Shown here: positions 25,701 through 34,711 of the stretch, piece by piece
Position numbering within the stretch: position 1 is the stretch's first letter
Layout: every line of letters starts with the position of its first letter
NCBI GenBank assembly: GCA_947488235.1
Contig: CANLAQ010000023.1
Coordinates: 1-41,836 of the forward strand
Length of the DNA stretch: 41,836 nucleotides
Direction: 5' to 3'
DNA from: Flavobacteriales bacterium
Lineage (GTDB): Bacteria; Bacteroidota; Bacteroidia; Flavobacteriales_D; Crocinitomicaceae
Made by a program: the position numbers and the translations under genes
Notes under the pieces: generated by a model
Seen by the model: the letters and a program-made list of their open reading frames with translations, nothing else
What the model was told of the DNA's origin: nothing
Databases searched by the model: none

Positions 25701-28117
25701 TGGCAGACTTAAATTCTTATTTAATTAATAAAGATTTCAATCCAATTGTATTGGAGAATGTTATCCGTAAACATTGGTACAAGCCGTTCATATTTATTGG
25801 AATCTCATTAATTATTGCCTTTACTTATTTACGGTATAAAAAACCGATTTATGAGTCAAATGCGTCTTTGCAAGTAATCGAAGAAGATAGAGTAAAAGAG
25901 GTTCTTGGAACAGAGTCAAGTCCAATTACAGCATCAAATGACATCTCTAAAGAAGTGGAATTATTGCGTTCAGAAGTATTGTTTAGTCAGATGTTAAATA
26001 AATTAAATCTAACTACGAGTATCAGTTCTGAGGGAAAATTTCTCATTAAAGATTTGTATGGCGTGAGTCCTTTTTCAATTCTCACCTATGCCATAAAGGA
26101 TTCCAATATTTGCGGAGAAAGAATTGATGTTTCTCTTGAAAATGATAATGTAATCCATCTCAAATATGGTATAAATGGTCATCAGTATCAGGCAAAAGGG
26201 GTAATCAATCAAGAAATTAATAACCAACATTTTAAAATTTCATTAAGAACTTCTGAATTCTCAGCTTTTAAAGATGCCTTAGAAAACAATAAAATTTTCT
26301 TTGTTTTTAATAGTAAACAAATCTTACTGGATGCGATGAAAAGCAATCTTTCTGTAAATCCAATTGATGAAAATGCAAAAACGATACTTATTTCCTATAC
26401 AGATCATAATCCTGTATTGTGCAGAGATGTGGTTCAAACGATGTTGAATGTTTATCTAAATTTTGACAAACAAAACAAACAAAGCAAAACAGATAATACC
26501 ATCGCATTTATTGATCAACAATTGGACTCCCTATCTAGAATTTTGAAAAATTCTAAAGACAGTTTAAGTGATTTTCAACGCAATGAAAGATTACCTAATC
26601 CTGAGAAGGCAGAAATACAGTTATCAGATAACATTAATGAATTAACACAACGCTTACTGGAAACCAATGAAGAAATATCGACATTGGCAATGGTGAATTC
26701 GAGGATAAACATTGACCCGAATCGTCTTGAAATTTATCGTCTAATTCCTGAAATGGTAGGTAAAAAAAGTTTTGAAGGAACAGTTTTAAGACAAGTGGAA
26801 GATTTAAATAAATTATTGGAGACAGAAGAAGATCTTTTGAGAGATGTAACTCAAGAAAACAGACAAATAAAGATCATTAATGAACGCATTAATAATCGGA
26901 TTTTTTCCATAAAGAAAAGCTTGAAAATTATTGACGAGCGCTTAAGACATGATCGATCCATGATCCAAGAGAAAATCAATGAGATAGAAGGTAAATATTA
27001 TGGTTTACCAGAAAAAACCATGGAATTTGAGCGCTTAAAATACATGGAGGAATTGAACAATCGATATTTTTCTTTATTTACCGAGAAAAAAATTGAGTTC
27101 GAACTTTCAAATGCGGGGTATTCAACCTCTAATAGGATTTTGAGCGAACCAGTTGTGCCGATTGATCCCATGTACCCAAGAGTTGGCGTGGTATATTTAT
27201 TTGCCTTGCTTTTAGGTTTTATTGTAGGACTTGGGCTACTTGTGATTCGTTATTTGACTTATAATGAAATTACTACCCTTCAAGACCTTCAAAGTTTACT
27301 GCCCACTGAAACGAATTTTTTGGGTTCTATTCCGCTCTATAAAAAGAAAATGAAGTTTTCTCAAGTCGTTGTAAATGAGTCGTCAAAATCAAGACTTGCT
27401 GAATCGATTCGGAATATTAGAGCCAATATGAGCTTTATTAATAAAGATGCTAAAGTTATTGCTATTTCCTCTTCTGTTTCTGGTGAAGGAAAAACTTTCG
27501 TTGTTTTAAATTTAGCAGGAATGATTGCGCTGGGTGGAAAAAAAACAATCTTAATTGATTTAGATTTAAGAAAACCTAAAGTTCATTTAGGTGTTAATGC
27601 AGGTAATCATCTTGGAATGAGTAATTTATTATCAGGACATTCCTCTCTTGAACAAGTAATTCAATCCTCAGAAATTCCTGGTTTAGATTTCATTACTGCC
27701 GGACCAATTCCTCCTAATCCTTCAGAATTGATTCAAGGAGTAGCTTTTCATCAATTTTTAGAAGATTTGAAACTTAAATATGATATTATTCTAATCGATA
27801 ACCCTCCAGTTGGAATTGTCTCAGATGGTATTCACATTCTCGCTCAAGCAGATATTCCAATCTATGTATTTAAATCTAAATATTCGAAAAGAGTATTCGC
27901 TGAAAGAGTGGAAGAATTGTTTAGCATTCAAAAATTAAAATCTCTTAATGTTATTTTAAATGGAGTAGAAGATAAAAGGTCTTTCTATGGTTATGGTTAT
28001 GGTTATGGTTATGGTTATGGATATACAAATTCAGGTTATTACTCAGATGATGCAGAGGTCAATTTTCTTCGTAAAATTTGGAACAAAATAAGTAATTTAT
28101 GGAGACGGAACAATTAG
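25700..28117 (+). CDS. Wzc-type bacterial tyrosine kinase / chain-length regulator
   Basis: The 805-residue inner-membrane protein joins a Wzz-like chain-length domain to a cytoplasmic BY-kinase. A transmembrane helix lies near residues 32-48, a long periplasmic coiled-coil region runs to about 480 (GNVR block MEELNNRYFSLFTEKK), and a second helix sits near 495-517. The kinase has Walker A SGEGKT with Lys598 and Walker A' ILIDLDLRKP near 618. The C-terminus has a run of alternating Tyr-Gly (seven Tyr, six Gly) then SGYY, the autophosphorylated tyrosine cluster. Cycling of this tail controls polymer export with the Wza partner upstream. The 3' end overlaps rfbC by 19 bases. Confidence 0.95.
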   Translation: MADLNSYLINKDFNPIVLENVIRKHWYKPFIFIGISLIIAFTYLRYKKPIYESNASLQVIEEDRVKEVLGTESSPITASNDISKEVELLRSEVLFSQMLNKLNLTTSISSEGKFLIKDLYGVSPFSILTYAIKDSNICGERIDVSLENDNVIHLKYGINGHQYQAKGVINQEINNQHFKISLRTSEFSAFKDALENNKIFFVFNSKQILLDAMKSNLSVNPIDENAKTILISYTDHNPVLCRDVVQTMLNVYLNFDKQNKQSKTDNTIAFIDQQLDSLSRILKNSKDSLSDFQRNERLPNPEKAEIQLSDNINELTQRLLETNEEISTLAMVNSRINIDPNRLEIYRLIPEMVGKKSFEGTVLRQVEDLNKLLETEEDLLRDVTQENRQIKIINERINNRIFSIKKSLKIIDERLRHDRSMIQEKINEIEGKYYGLPEKTMEFERLKYMEELNNRYFSLFTEKKIEFELSNAGYSTSNRILSEPVVPIDPMYPRVGVVYLFALLLGFIVGLGLLVIRYLTYNEITTLQDLQSLLPTETNFLGSIPLYKKKMKFSQVVVNESSKSRLAESIRNIRANMSFINKDAKVIAISSSVSGEGKTFVVLNLAGMIALGGKKTILIDLDLRKPKVHLGVNAGNHLGMSNLLSGHSSLEQVIQSSEIPGLDFITAGPIPPNPSELIQGVAFHQFLEDLKLKYDIILIDNPPVGIVSDGIHILAQADIPIYVFKSKYSKRVFAERVEELFSIQKLKSLNVILNGVEDKRSFYGYGYGYGYGYGYTNSGYYSDDAEVNFLRKIWNKISNLWRRNN
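27986..28021 (+). repeat. Hexanucleotide repeat encoding the Tyr-Gly tail
   Basis: Five copies of TATGGT and one TATGGA in tandem (36 bases), each encoding Tyr-Gly. Slippage would add or remove a Tyr-Gly pair without changing frame. Confidence 0.9.
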
Positions 28118-28641
28118 AAATTGAAGGGTTAATTCTATTAAAACCCCGATTATTTGAAGATGAAAGAGGTGTATTTATAGAAAGTTTTCATGAAGAAAAA
28201 TACAAAGAAATTTTAGGGGATTTCAGCTTTAAACAAGACAATCAAAGTGTTTCAAAATTAATGGTGCTTAGAGGTTTGCATTTTCAATCTCCTCCTTATG
28301 AACAAGGAAAATTGGTACATGTTGCCCATGGCAGTGTTCTAGATATAGCCGTTGACATAAGGAAATCAAGTTCAAGCTACGGGAAATATGTAGCCGTTCA
28401 ACTCGATGCAATAAATAAATGGCAATTCTGGATTCCACCTGGTTTTGCGCATGGTTTTGTTGCTCTAGAGGAAGATACTATTTTCTGCTATAAATGCACC
28501 AACTACTATGCTCCCAATCATGAGAAGACCTTACTTTGGAATGATGAAGATTTAAATATTAATTGGGGAACAGAAAATGCACTTGTTTCTCAAAAAGACA
28601 AGGAAGGCATGATGTTTAATCAATTTACCAGCCCTTTCTAA
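28099..28641 (+). CDS. rfbC: dTDP-4-dehydrorhamnose 3,5-epimerase
   Basis: RfbC/RmlC converts dTDP-4-keto-6-deoxyglucose to the L-rhamnose-configured intermediate. The 180-residue cupin shows FEDERGVFIESF, the catalytic His in VLRGLHFQ, the substrate loop PPGFAHGFVAL and the Tyr-rich YKCTNYYAPNHE. Its ATG lies 19 bases inside the kinase gene and the stop base is shared with the next gene. rfbA, rfbB and rfbD are not in the window, so rhamnose supply depends on genes elsewhere, or the enzyme serves another 6-deoxysugar. It indicates that the polymer made by this locus probably contains L-rhamnose or a relative (inference). Confidence 0.95.
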   Translation: METEQLEIEGLILLKPRLFEDERGVFIESFHEEKYKEILGDFSFKQDNQSVSKLMVLRGLHFQSPPYEQGKLVHVAHGSVLDIAVDIRKSSSSYGKYVAVQLDAINKWQFWIPPGFAHGFVALEEDTIFCYKCTNYYAPNHEKTLLWNDEDLNINWGTENALVSQKDKEGMMFNQFTSPF

Positions 28642-29711
28642 TGGACAATAACATACTAATTCCTGTTCTTTTTATCGCTGTAACTTGGCTTATAACGGTC
28701 ATTATAAACGGCTTACTTTTAAAGTTTTCTCAATCCTTAGGGATTCGCAATAAAAATGATGTTACAATTCGTTGGAGCAATACCTCAAAACCTTCACTGG
28801 GAGGTATTAGTATGTATGTTAGTTTTTTACTTTCTGTGTTTTTATATTTGGTAATTAATGTAAATACCAATATATTTAGTGATAGTCATGTCATTGGATT
28901 ATTTGTTGCGTCTGGACTTGCCTTTCTAATGGGTTTGGCTGATGATGCCTACAACACAAAACCACTACTTAAGTTTTCCATTCAAATTATTTGCGGATTG
29001 ATTATCGCCATGAGTGGCAGCATAATTAATTTGAGCAGTCACTACTGGTTGAATGCCCTTCTTACAGTTTTTTGGGTCGTCGTTTTAATGAATTCATTAA
29101 ATATGCTGGACAATATGGATGGGATTACGACCAGTGTCGTGATTTTTATTCTCTTGAGCTGCCTTGGCGCTAATTTATTTTTTAAATTGGATAGTCACCC
29201 CTACTATAACTATATTTTATTAGGATTAATAGGTTCGTTAATTGGCTTTTTATTTTACAATGCGCCCTCATCTAAAATATTTATGGGTGATTCCGGCAGT
29301 CAATTTTTAGGTTTAATTGCAGCGTTTTACAGTATTAAATTTTTATGGAATTTTGACATGTCGCTAGATGTGCCTGTTTGGAATAAGTTTTATATTATCC
29401 TTATTTGTTTTACTGCACCAGCAATTGATTCTTTGAGTGTCGTTATCAATAGACTCAAGAAAGGAAAAAGTCCAATGGTTGGAGGAAAAGATCATACAAC
29501 ACATCATCTTGTTTATGCAGGGTTTACAGAAAAACAAGTTTGGTATGTGTTTTTAAGTATTAGTTTCCTAGCCTCTGCCTTGGGAATTTTCATGATGTAT
29601 TTGGTTCGAAATGAAATGAAATATGAAAGTTTACTGATTGTTCCTTTCTTTTTTATTACCTTTTATTTTCTTTATAGAAATACTCAAAAATATCAACAGC
29701 CAGATAAGTAA
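28641..29711 (+). CDS. WecA/MraY-type polyprenyl-phosphate sugar-1-P transferase
   Basis: This 356-residue integral membrane enzyme transfers a sugar-1-phosphate to undecaprenyl phosphate and starts polymer synthesis. About ten hydrophobic segments are visible. Conserved loops of the family are all present: LADDAYNTKP (DDxxxxxP), NMLDNMDGITT (NxxDNxDG), FMGDSGSQFLG (MGDxGS) and the cytosolic His-rich KDHTTHHLVYAG. The last favours the WecA/TagO group over MraY. Its place at the end of the capsule cluster, starting on the last base of rfbC, supports a role in initiating the repeat unit. The sugar is probably GlcNAc or another HexNAc, but that is inferred from the family. Confidence 0.9.
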   Translation: MDNNILIPVLFIAVTWLITVIINGLLLKFSQSLGIRNKNDVTIRWSNTSKPSLGGISMYVSFLLSVFLYLVINVNTNIFSDSHVIGLFVASGLAFLMGLADDAYNTKPLLKFSIQIICGLIIAMSGSIINLSSHYWLNALLTVFWVVVLMNSLNMLDNMDGITTSVVIFILLSCLGANLFFKLDSHPYYNYILLGLIGSLIGFLFYNAPSSKIFMGDSGSQFLGLIAAFYSIKFLWNFDMSLDVPVWNKFYIILICFTAPAIDSLSVVINRLKKGKSPMVGGKDHTTHHLVYAGFTEKQVWYVFLSISFLASALGIFMMYLVRNEMKYESLLIVPFFFITFYFLYRNTQKYQQPDK

Positions 29712-29716
29712 ATAAC

Positions 29717-29724
29717 TACCTTTG
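29717..29724 (+). promoter_or_regulatory. Putative -7 element for the lytic transglycosylase-uvrA unit
   Basis: TACCTTTG is a perfect TAnnTTTG, 17 bases before ATG 29742. No TTG at the -33 position. Confidence 0.4.
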
Positions 29725-29741
29725 TTTTCAATGTGCTAACT

Positions 29742-30659
29742 ATGAAACAAATATTACTTTTTAGCTGCTTGCTTATCATTATTTCTTGTCAACAAAAGGA
29801 TAACTTAGCTTTAGACAACGCTACTTTAAAACCTATCCAAAACCAATCTCTCCCCTCTCTTCCAAAGGAGATGGAACTTTTTGGTCAAAAAATAAATCTA
29901 GAGGATGAGGACATCAAAGAAAGATTGGATAGAGAGATTATCATGAATACATATGCGCAATCTGCAACTAATCTTTATATAAAAAGAGCAAATCGTTTCT
30001 TTGGTCCAATAGAAGTCATACTTAAAAACGAACAAGTTCCCGACGACTTTAAATATCTTGCTGTCGCTGAAAGTGGACTTGCTAATGTTCAAAGTCCGGT
30101 TGGCGCTAGTGGCTTTTGGCAGTTTATGCCCGCTACAGCAAAAGAATATGGTTTAGTAATCAATGATGAAATAGACCAACGCTTAGCATTAGAGAAAAGT
30201 ACGCATGCTGCTTGTCAATATCTCAAAAATGTAAACCAAGTATTTAACAATTGGATTATAACTGCTGCTGCATTTAATCGTGGATTGGGTGGGGTTCGTT
30301 CTGATATGAAAAGACAATATACCGATCATTATTTTGATTCAGAAATGAACAATGAAACTGCTAGATATGTTTTTAGAATAATGGCACTCAAAATAATAAT
30401 GGAGAACCCAAAAGCATACGGTTATTATATTACTAAAGAACAATTGTACCAACCTTTAGAAACTAAAAAAATAAAAGTAAAATCTCCCATTAAAAACTTA
30501 GCGCTTTGGTCTAAAAATCATGGTGTAAACCTTAAAATAGTTAGAAAACTTAATCCATGGATTTTGAAAAATTCGCTCATAAATATGAATCAACCGCAAC
30601 TACTTTTATTGCCAGGAGAAAATTGTAAGTTAAAAAATTATGCATCCTATTCTAAATGA
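29742..30659 (+). CDS. Lipoprotein lytic murein transglycosylase (SLT domain)
   Basis: The enzyme cleaves peptidoglycan glycan strands to 1,6-anhydro ends. From ATG 29742 the protein has 305 residues. A GTG nine bases upstream is possible, but the signal peptide starts well at MKQILLFSCLLIIISC, with lipidation at Cys16. The SLT domain has the catalytic Glu near residue 110 in LAVAESGLANVQS, then GASGFWQFMPATAKEYGL, and AAAFNRGLGG where MltD-type enzymes have AYNxGxG. The C-terminal region is short and has no clear LysM repeats, unlike Escherichia coli MltD. It follows the capsule genes but has its own -7 box, and overlaps uvrA by four bases (ATGA). Confidence 0.88.
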   Translation: MKQILLFSCLLIIISCQQKDNLALDNATLKPIQNQSLPSLPKEMELFGQKINLEDEDIKERLDREIIMNTYAQSATNLYIKRANRFFGPIEVILKNEQVPDDFKYLAVAESGLANVQSPVGASGFWQFMPATAKEYGLVINDEIDQRLALEKSTHAACQYLKNVNQVFNNWIITAAAFNRGLGGVRSDMKRQYTDHYFDSEMNNETARYVFRIMALKIIMENPKAYGYYITKEQLYQPLETKKIKVKSPIKNLALWSKNHGVNLKIVRKLNPWILKNSLINMNQPQLLLLPGENCKLKNYASYSK

Positions 30660-33469
30660 GCAAAAAAGAAATTGAAAGCGGAAGTATACAAATACACGGC
30701 GCTAAAGAGCATAATTTAAAAAACATTGATCTTACTATTCCAAGAAATAAACTTATTGTTTTCACAGGATTAAGTGGTAGCGGGAAATCTTCTTTAGCAT
30801 TTGATACGCTTTTTGCTGAAGGACAAAGACGCTACATAGAAACCTTTTCATCTTATGTTCGACAATTTATTGGCGGTTTAGAAAGACCAGATGTCGATAA
30901 AATAGAGGGACTAAGTCCCGTGATTGCTATTGAACAAAAAACGGTTTCTAGATCTCCAAGATCTACCGTTGGGACAATAACGGAACTTTATGATTTTTTT
31001 CGTTTGTTGTTTGCTCGCGCAGGAACTGCTTATTCTTATGTAAGTGGGAACAAAATGATCAAATATTCTGACGATGAAATTGCCTCAATTATTCAAAATA
31101 AATATTCAGGTAAAAAAATTGCCCTTCTTGCACCAAAGATTAGGGGGAGAAAAGGCCATTACAGAGAATTGTTTGAACAAATGCAAAGAATGGGTTTCAC
31201 AAAGGTTCGGGTAGATGGTGAAATTCAGGACATTGTCAAAGGAATGAAATTAGACCGCTATAAAGTTCATGATATTGAATTGGTAGTGGATCGACTCCTG
31301 GTGGAAGAAAAAGATTATAAAAGATTGTATGATGCCATTCTGCTTTCTATGAAACATGGTGATGCCATCATGATGGTTCAAGATCTTGAAACGAATACCT
31401 GCCATTATTTTAGCCGTTCTTTGATGTGTCCTGACAGCGGAATTAGTTATCCTGAACCGGAACCAAGTCTTTTCTCTTTTAACTCTCCCTATGGAGCATG
31501 TCAAAAATGCAGCGGCCTTGGAGAAGTAAGCGTTGCCTCACTCGATAAAATAATTCCTGATCCAAAATTGTCCGTTAGAAAAGGTGGCTTTGCTCCCTTA
31601 GGAGAATATAAAAAAACTTGGATCTTTGATAAAATAGAAAATTTAATATCCAATGAAGGTTATTCATTGTCAAGTCCACTAGGGGAAATTGATGCCGACT
31701 TAATTCAATTGTTACTTTATGGTAATGATGACATGGAATTAGAAAGAGAAGGTCAAACTGAAAAATTTGAAGGAATTATCAATTTTATTACCCGCCATGC
31801 TGATGATAGTTCAGCCGCTATTCAACGCTGGGCTCAAGGATTCATGAATAAAAAGACATGTGATAGTTGTCAAGGAACGCGTTTAAGAAAGGAAGCTTTG
31901 CACTTTAAGATTGGTGAACATCATATTGGTGATATTGCTCAAATGGACTTAAGTGTTCTGTGGAATTGGCTGATGGAGATTGAAGGGAAACTGAGCAAGG
32001 ATCAATTGAGTATTGCCTTTGAGATTATTAAGGAAATAAAAGCGAGACTTGGTTTTATCTTAGATGTTGGATTGTCTTATCTCACGCTAAACCGTTCCTC
32101 AAAAACGCTTTCTGGTGGTGAAGCACAGCGCATCAGATTGGCTACTCAAATTGGCACTGAGCTGATCAATGTTTTGTATATCCTCGACGAACCCTCCATT
32201 GGTTTACACCAAAGAGATAATACGAGATTGATCAAATCTTTAGAGAAATTAAGGGACGCAGGGAATACTGTCTTGGTGGTAGAACACGATAAGGAGATGA
32301 TGGAAGCCGCTGATTGCATTGTTGATATTGGTCCAGGAGCAGGAATCCATGGAGGGGAAATAATGTATGCTGGAAATTATCAAGGTTTATTGCAGACGGA
32401 TAGCTTAACAGCCTCCTACTTAAAGGGCACCAAGAAAATTGAATTACCGGTGAAAAGAAGAAAAGGAAATGGTACTTTTCTGAGCTTAAAAAAAGCAAGT
32501 GGAAATAATTTAAAGAATGTTGATCTCAAACTACCCTTAGGAACTTTTATCTGTGTCACAGGCGTTTCCGGAAGTGGAAAATCCTCTTTAATCAATAATA
32601 CCCTCTACCCTATTTTATTAAAGCATATCTACCACGGCGTAAGAGAACCGCTTCCTTATGGAAGTATTGAAGGATTGGAACATATTGATAAAGTAATTGA
32701 TATTGATCAAAGTCCAATTGGACGCACACCAAGATCAAACCCTGTCACCTACACCAAAGTATTTGATGAAATAAGGAGTCTATATGCCTCGATTCCAGAA
32801 GCTCAAATTCGAGGTTATAAACCCGGAAGATTTTCATTTAATGTCGCTGGTGGTAAATGTGAAATTTGTAACGGAGGTGGAATGCGCTTGGTAGAGATGA
32901 ATTTTTTACCTGATGTTTATGTAAATTGTGAGGGCTGTCAAGGGAAACGATACAATCAAGAAACACTTGAAATTCGGTACAAGGGAAAATCAATTGCAGA
33001 TGTGTTGTCTATGAATATTCAAGATGCTGTAGTGTTTTTTGAACATATCCCTAAAATTCATAGGGTATTGACAACCCTTGAAAGTGTGGGACTCGGTTAC
33101 ATTTCCTTGGGTCAATCTTCTACAACCTTATCTGGAGGAGAAGCGCAGCGTATTAAACTTGCGAGTGAATTAACCAAAAGAGGAACAGGGAAAACAATGT
33201 ATCTGCTCGATGAACCCTCTACAGGATTGCATTTTGAAGACATTCGCATGCTTGTAAATGTGCTTCAAAGATTGGTAGATGAAGGAAATACTGTAGTCGT
33301 AATTGAACACAATCTTGATATTATTAAAATTGCAGATTGGCTTATCGATATTGGTCCTGAAGGTGGGAATAGTGGTGGAGAAATTATTGGGAGTGGAAAT
33401 CCGGAGCAATTTGTGTCTAAGTTTGAAAAGGTATCCTATACGGCACACTATTTAAAAGCAGAACTTTAA
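30656..33469 (+). CDS. uvrA: Excinuclease ABC subunit UvrA
   Basis: UvrA is the damage-sensing ATPase of nucleotide excision repair. The 937-residue protein has two ABC modules: Walker A GLSGSGKSS near residue 38 and GVSGSGKSS near 638, with signatures LSGGEAQRI in both halves and D-loop blocks LDEPSIGLHQRD and LDEPSTGLHFED. The C-terminal zinc module is complete (CEICNGGG to CEGC). The first zinc module has Cys258, Cys282 and Cys285, but the fourth ligand position is Ser261 (MCPDSG in place of CPxCG). The C-terminal module contacts DNA in known structures, so function is likely kept. uvrA overlaps the transglycosylase gene by four bases. Bacteroidota often carry a second uvrA; that cannot be judged here. 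Confidence 0.97.
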   Translation: MSKKEIESGSIQIHGAKEHNLKNIDLTIPRNKLIVFTGLSGSGKSSLAFDTLFAEGQRRYIETFSSYVRQFIGGLERPDVDKIEGLSPVIAIEQKTVSRSPRSTVGTITELYDFFRLLFARAGTAYSYVSGNKMIKYSDDEIASIIQNKYSGKKIALLAPKIRGRKGHYRELFEQMQRMGFTKVRVDGEIQDIVKGMKLDRYKVHDIELVVDRLLVEEKDYKRLYDAILLSMKHGDAIMMVQDLETNTCHYFSRSLMCPDSGISYPEPEPSLFSFNSPYGACQKCSGLGEVSVASLDKIIPDPKLSVRKGGFAPLGEYKKTWIFDKIENLISNEGYSLSSPLGEIDADLIQLLLYGNDDMELEREGQTEKFEGIINFITRHADDSSAAIQRWAQGFMNKKTCDSCQGTRLRKEALHFKIGEHHIGDIAQMDLSVLWNWLMEIEGKLSKDQLSIAFEIIKEIKARLGFILDVGLSYLTLNRSSKTLSGGEAQRIRLATQIGTELINVLYILDEPSIGLHQRDNTRLIKSLEKLRDAGNTVLVVEHDKEMMEAADCIVDIGPGAGIHGGEIMYAGNYQGLLQTDSLTASYLKGTKKIELPVKRRKGNGTFLSLKKASGNNLKNVDLKLPLGTFICVTGVSGSGKSSLINNTLYPILLKHIYHGVREPLPYGSIEGLEHIDKVIDIDQSPIGRTPRSNPVTYTKVFDEIRSLYASIPEAQIRGYKPGRFSFNVAGGKCEICNGGGMRLVEMNFLPDVYVNCEGCQGKRYNQETLEIRYKGKSIADVLSMNIQDAVVFFEHIPKIHRVLTTLESVGLGYISLGQSSTTLSGGEAQRIKLASELTKRGTGKTMYLLDEPSTGLHFEDIRMLVNVLQRLVDEGNTVVVIEHNLDIIKIADWLIDIGPEGGNSGGEIIGSGNPEQFVSKFEKVSYTAHYLKAEL

Positions 33470-33566
33470 AATAAATTCTAAAAAACATAAAATAATTGAA
33501 TTAGGTAGTGAAAATTGAATTAATTTTACGGCTCAATTGAAAGAATAATTATTTAAAACTAAGAAC

Positions 33567-33884
33567 ATGGCATTAGAAATCACAGATGCAAATTTTGATG
33601 AGTTGGTAATGAACTCAACACAACCGGTTGTTGTTGACTTTTGGGCAGAATGGTGTGGCCCTTGTCGCATGATAGGACCAGTAATAGAAGAAATGGCTAC
33701 TGAATATGACGGGAAAGCATTAATTGGTAAAGTTAATGTAGATTTAAACTCTTCTGTTTCTGCCAAATTTGGTGTTAGAAGTATTCCAACGGTTCTATTT
33801 ATAAAAAATGGAGAAGTGGTCGACAAATCAGTTGGCGCAGTACCAAAAGCAACTTTAATGGCGAAATTAGACGCTATTTTATAA
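33567..33884 (+). CDS. trxA: Thioredoxin
   Basis: Thioredoxin is a cytoplasmic disulfide reductant that serves ribonucleotide reductase, peptide methionine sulfoxide reductase and others. The 105-residue length and lack of a signal peptide fit TrxA. The redox site is Trp29-Cys30-Gly-Pro-Cys33 in [10 protein letters not shown]. The cis-proline segment [13 protein letters not shown] and the helix end GAVPKATL are conserved. The 97-base gap after uvrA has no terminator I can see; TTG...TAATTTTA near 33496-33528 is a weak promoter candidate. A good terminator follows at 33894-33917, so trxA is probably its own unit. Confidence 0.96.
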   Translation: MALEITDANFDELVMNSTQPVVVDFWAEWCGPCRMIGPVIEEMATEYDGKALIGKVNVDLNSSVSAKFGVRSIPTVLFIKNGEVVDKSVGAVPKATLMAKLDAIL

Positions 33885-33893
33885 TAAAAACTG

Positions 33894-33917
33894 AAAGTCG
33901 AGCAATCGACTTTTTTT
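33894..33917 (+). terminator. Rho-independent terminator after trxA
   Basis: AAAGTCGA (33894-33901), loop GCAA, TCGACTTT (33906-33913), with a seven-T run from 33911 to 33917. It stands ten bases after the trxA stop. Confidence 0.85.
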
Positions 33918-33934
33918 ATACACAAAACTTTTTC

Positions 33935-34615
33935 ATGGAGAATTTTTTTAAACGATTGAAGTTATACGGAATTGGATTTGGAATTGGATTATTTTGCGTG
34001 TTTGTCTTTTTTAAAAATCGAGGATGCTCTTGGTTGCCCGAAAACAAAGTAAAGGAATCTATTCTCCAAAGAATTATTTACATCCATACAGAAGACTCTT
34101 TGAATTTTACTAAGTTGAAACTAGGAAGTTCCGAAGTAAAGAAAATGATCGATAATGGATCTGTTGTTTTTTCTGAAAGTAAAAAGAAAGGTGACCCTCG
34201 AGCTTATGTGATGACCTGTGTAACGCCAAAAGGAAAAAAACTCAATTGGATTTTCACCCTGCCTGATGGGAGTTTTGTAAGTGAACTTAAAATTAATTCG
34301 AAAGAAATAATTCCATCGATTAATAAAGTTAGAAATTCAATAAAGGGAAAAGGTATTCCAATCTATTTTCCTAAAAATGACGAGCTCTTTTATTTTGGAG
34401 AAAAGGAAAATCTTAAAAAACAATTAAAGAATCTAGGCTTTCTTAAAAGTAAAGATCTGCAAGCTACATTGGAGAAGAACTCTTACATTAATTTCGAGAA
34501 AACTAAATTCGACGGTCAGAATTCAACTCATTTTCTTAAAAATGAAAATTTTGAAATCGAAGCAACTTGGTACAAAGAGAAAATAACGATCAAAAGACTA
34601 AGTGAAAAAAAATAA
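33935..34615 (+). CDS. Membrane-anchored protein of unknown function (possible DUF4258 type)
   Basis: The 226-residue protein begins with a short basic segment and one membrane helix (about 11-26: YGIGFGIGLFCVFVFF). GCSWLPENKVKESIL follows, then a soluble part. I recall this 'membrane helix then CSxxPxxRVxxxI' layout from Flavobacteriia proteins labelled DUF4258, but that is not certain. The soluble region has two mixed alpha/beta parts, with VMTCVTPKGKKLNWIFTLPD and later ENLKKQLKNLGFLKSKDL, and a basic C-terminus (IKRLSEKK). The topology suggests an inner-membrane anchor with the body in the periplasm or cytoplasm, unresolved. It starts 17 bases after the trxA terminator, and a 96-base AT-rich gap separates it from lpxD. 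No function can be assigned. Confidence 0.65.
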   Translation: MENFFKRLKLYGIGFGIGLFCVFVFFKNRGCSWLPENKVKESILQRIIYIHTEDSLNFTKLKLGSSEVKKMIDNGSVVFSESKKKGDPRAYVMTCVTPKGKKLNWIFTLPDGSFVSELKINSKEIIPSINKVRNSIKGKGIPIYFPKNDELFYFGEKENLKKQLKNLGFLKSKDLQATLEKNSYINFEKTKFDGQNSTHFLKNENFEIEATWYKEKITIKRLSEKK

Positions 34616-34674
34616 TTTCCTACTTTTTAGCTATCATTTTATCACCTTTTGTTGTTAATAAGTATGTTATTCTG

Positions 34675-34707
34675 TTGATTTCATTCAATTTGTAATTACT
34701 AATTTTG
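34675..34707 (+). promoter_or_regulatory. Promoter of the lpxD operon
   Basis: TTG (34675-34677), a 22-base spacer, then TAATTTTG (34700-34707). Only four bases lie between this box and the lpxD ATG at 34712, predicting a leaderless or near-leaderless mRNA. Confidence 0.55.
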
Positions 34708-34711
34708 AATC

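Noticed and set aside
27986-28021. Hexamer array as a CRISPR-like or telomere-like element
   Set aside because: It is in frame within the kinase gene and encodes the known type of tyrosine-rich tail; there are no spacers.
33533-33925. 130-codon minus-strand frame over trxA
   Set aside because: It is antisense to a certain thioredoxin gene and spans its terminator; composition is as expected for a shadow.
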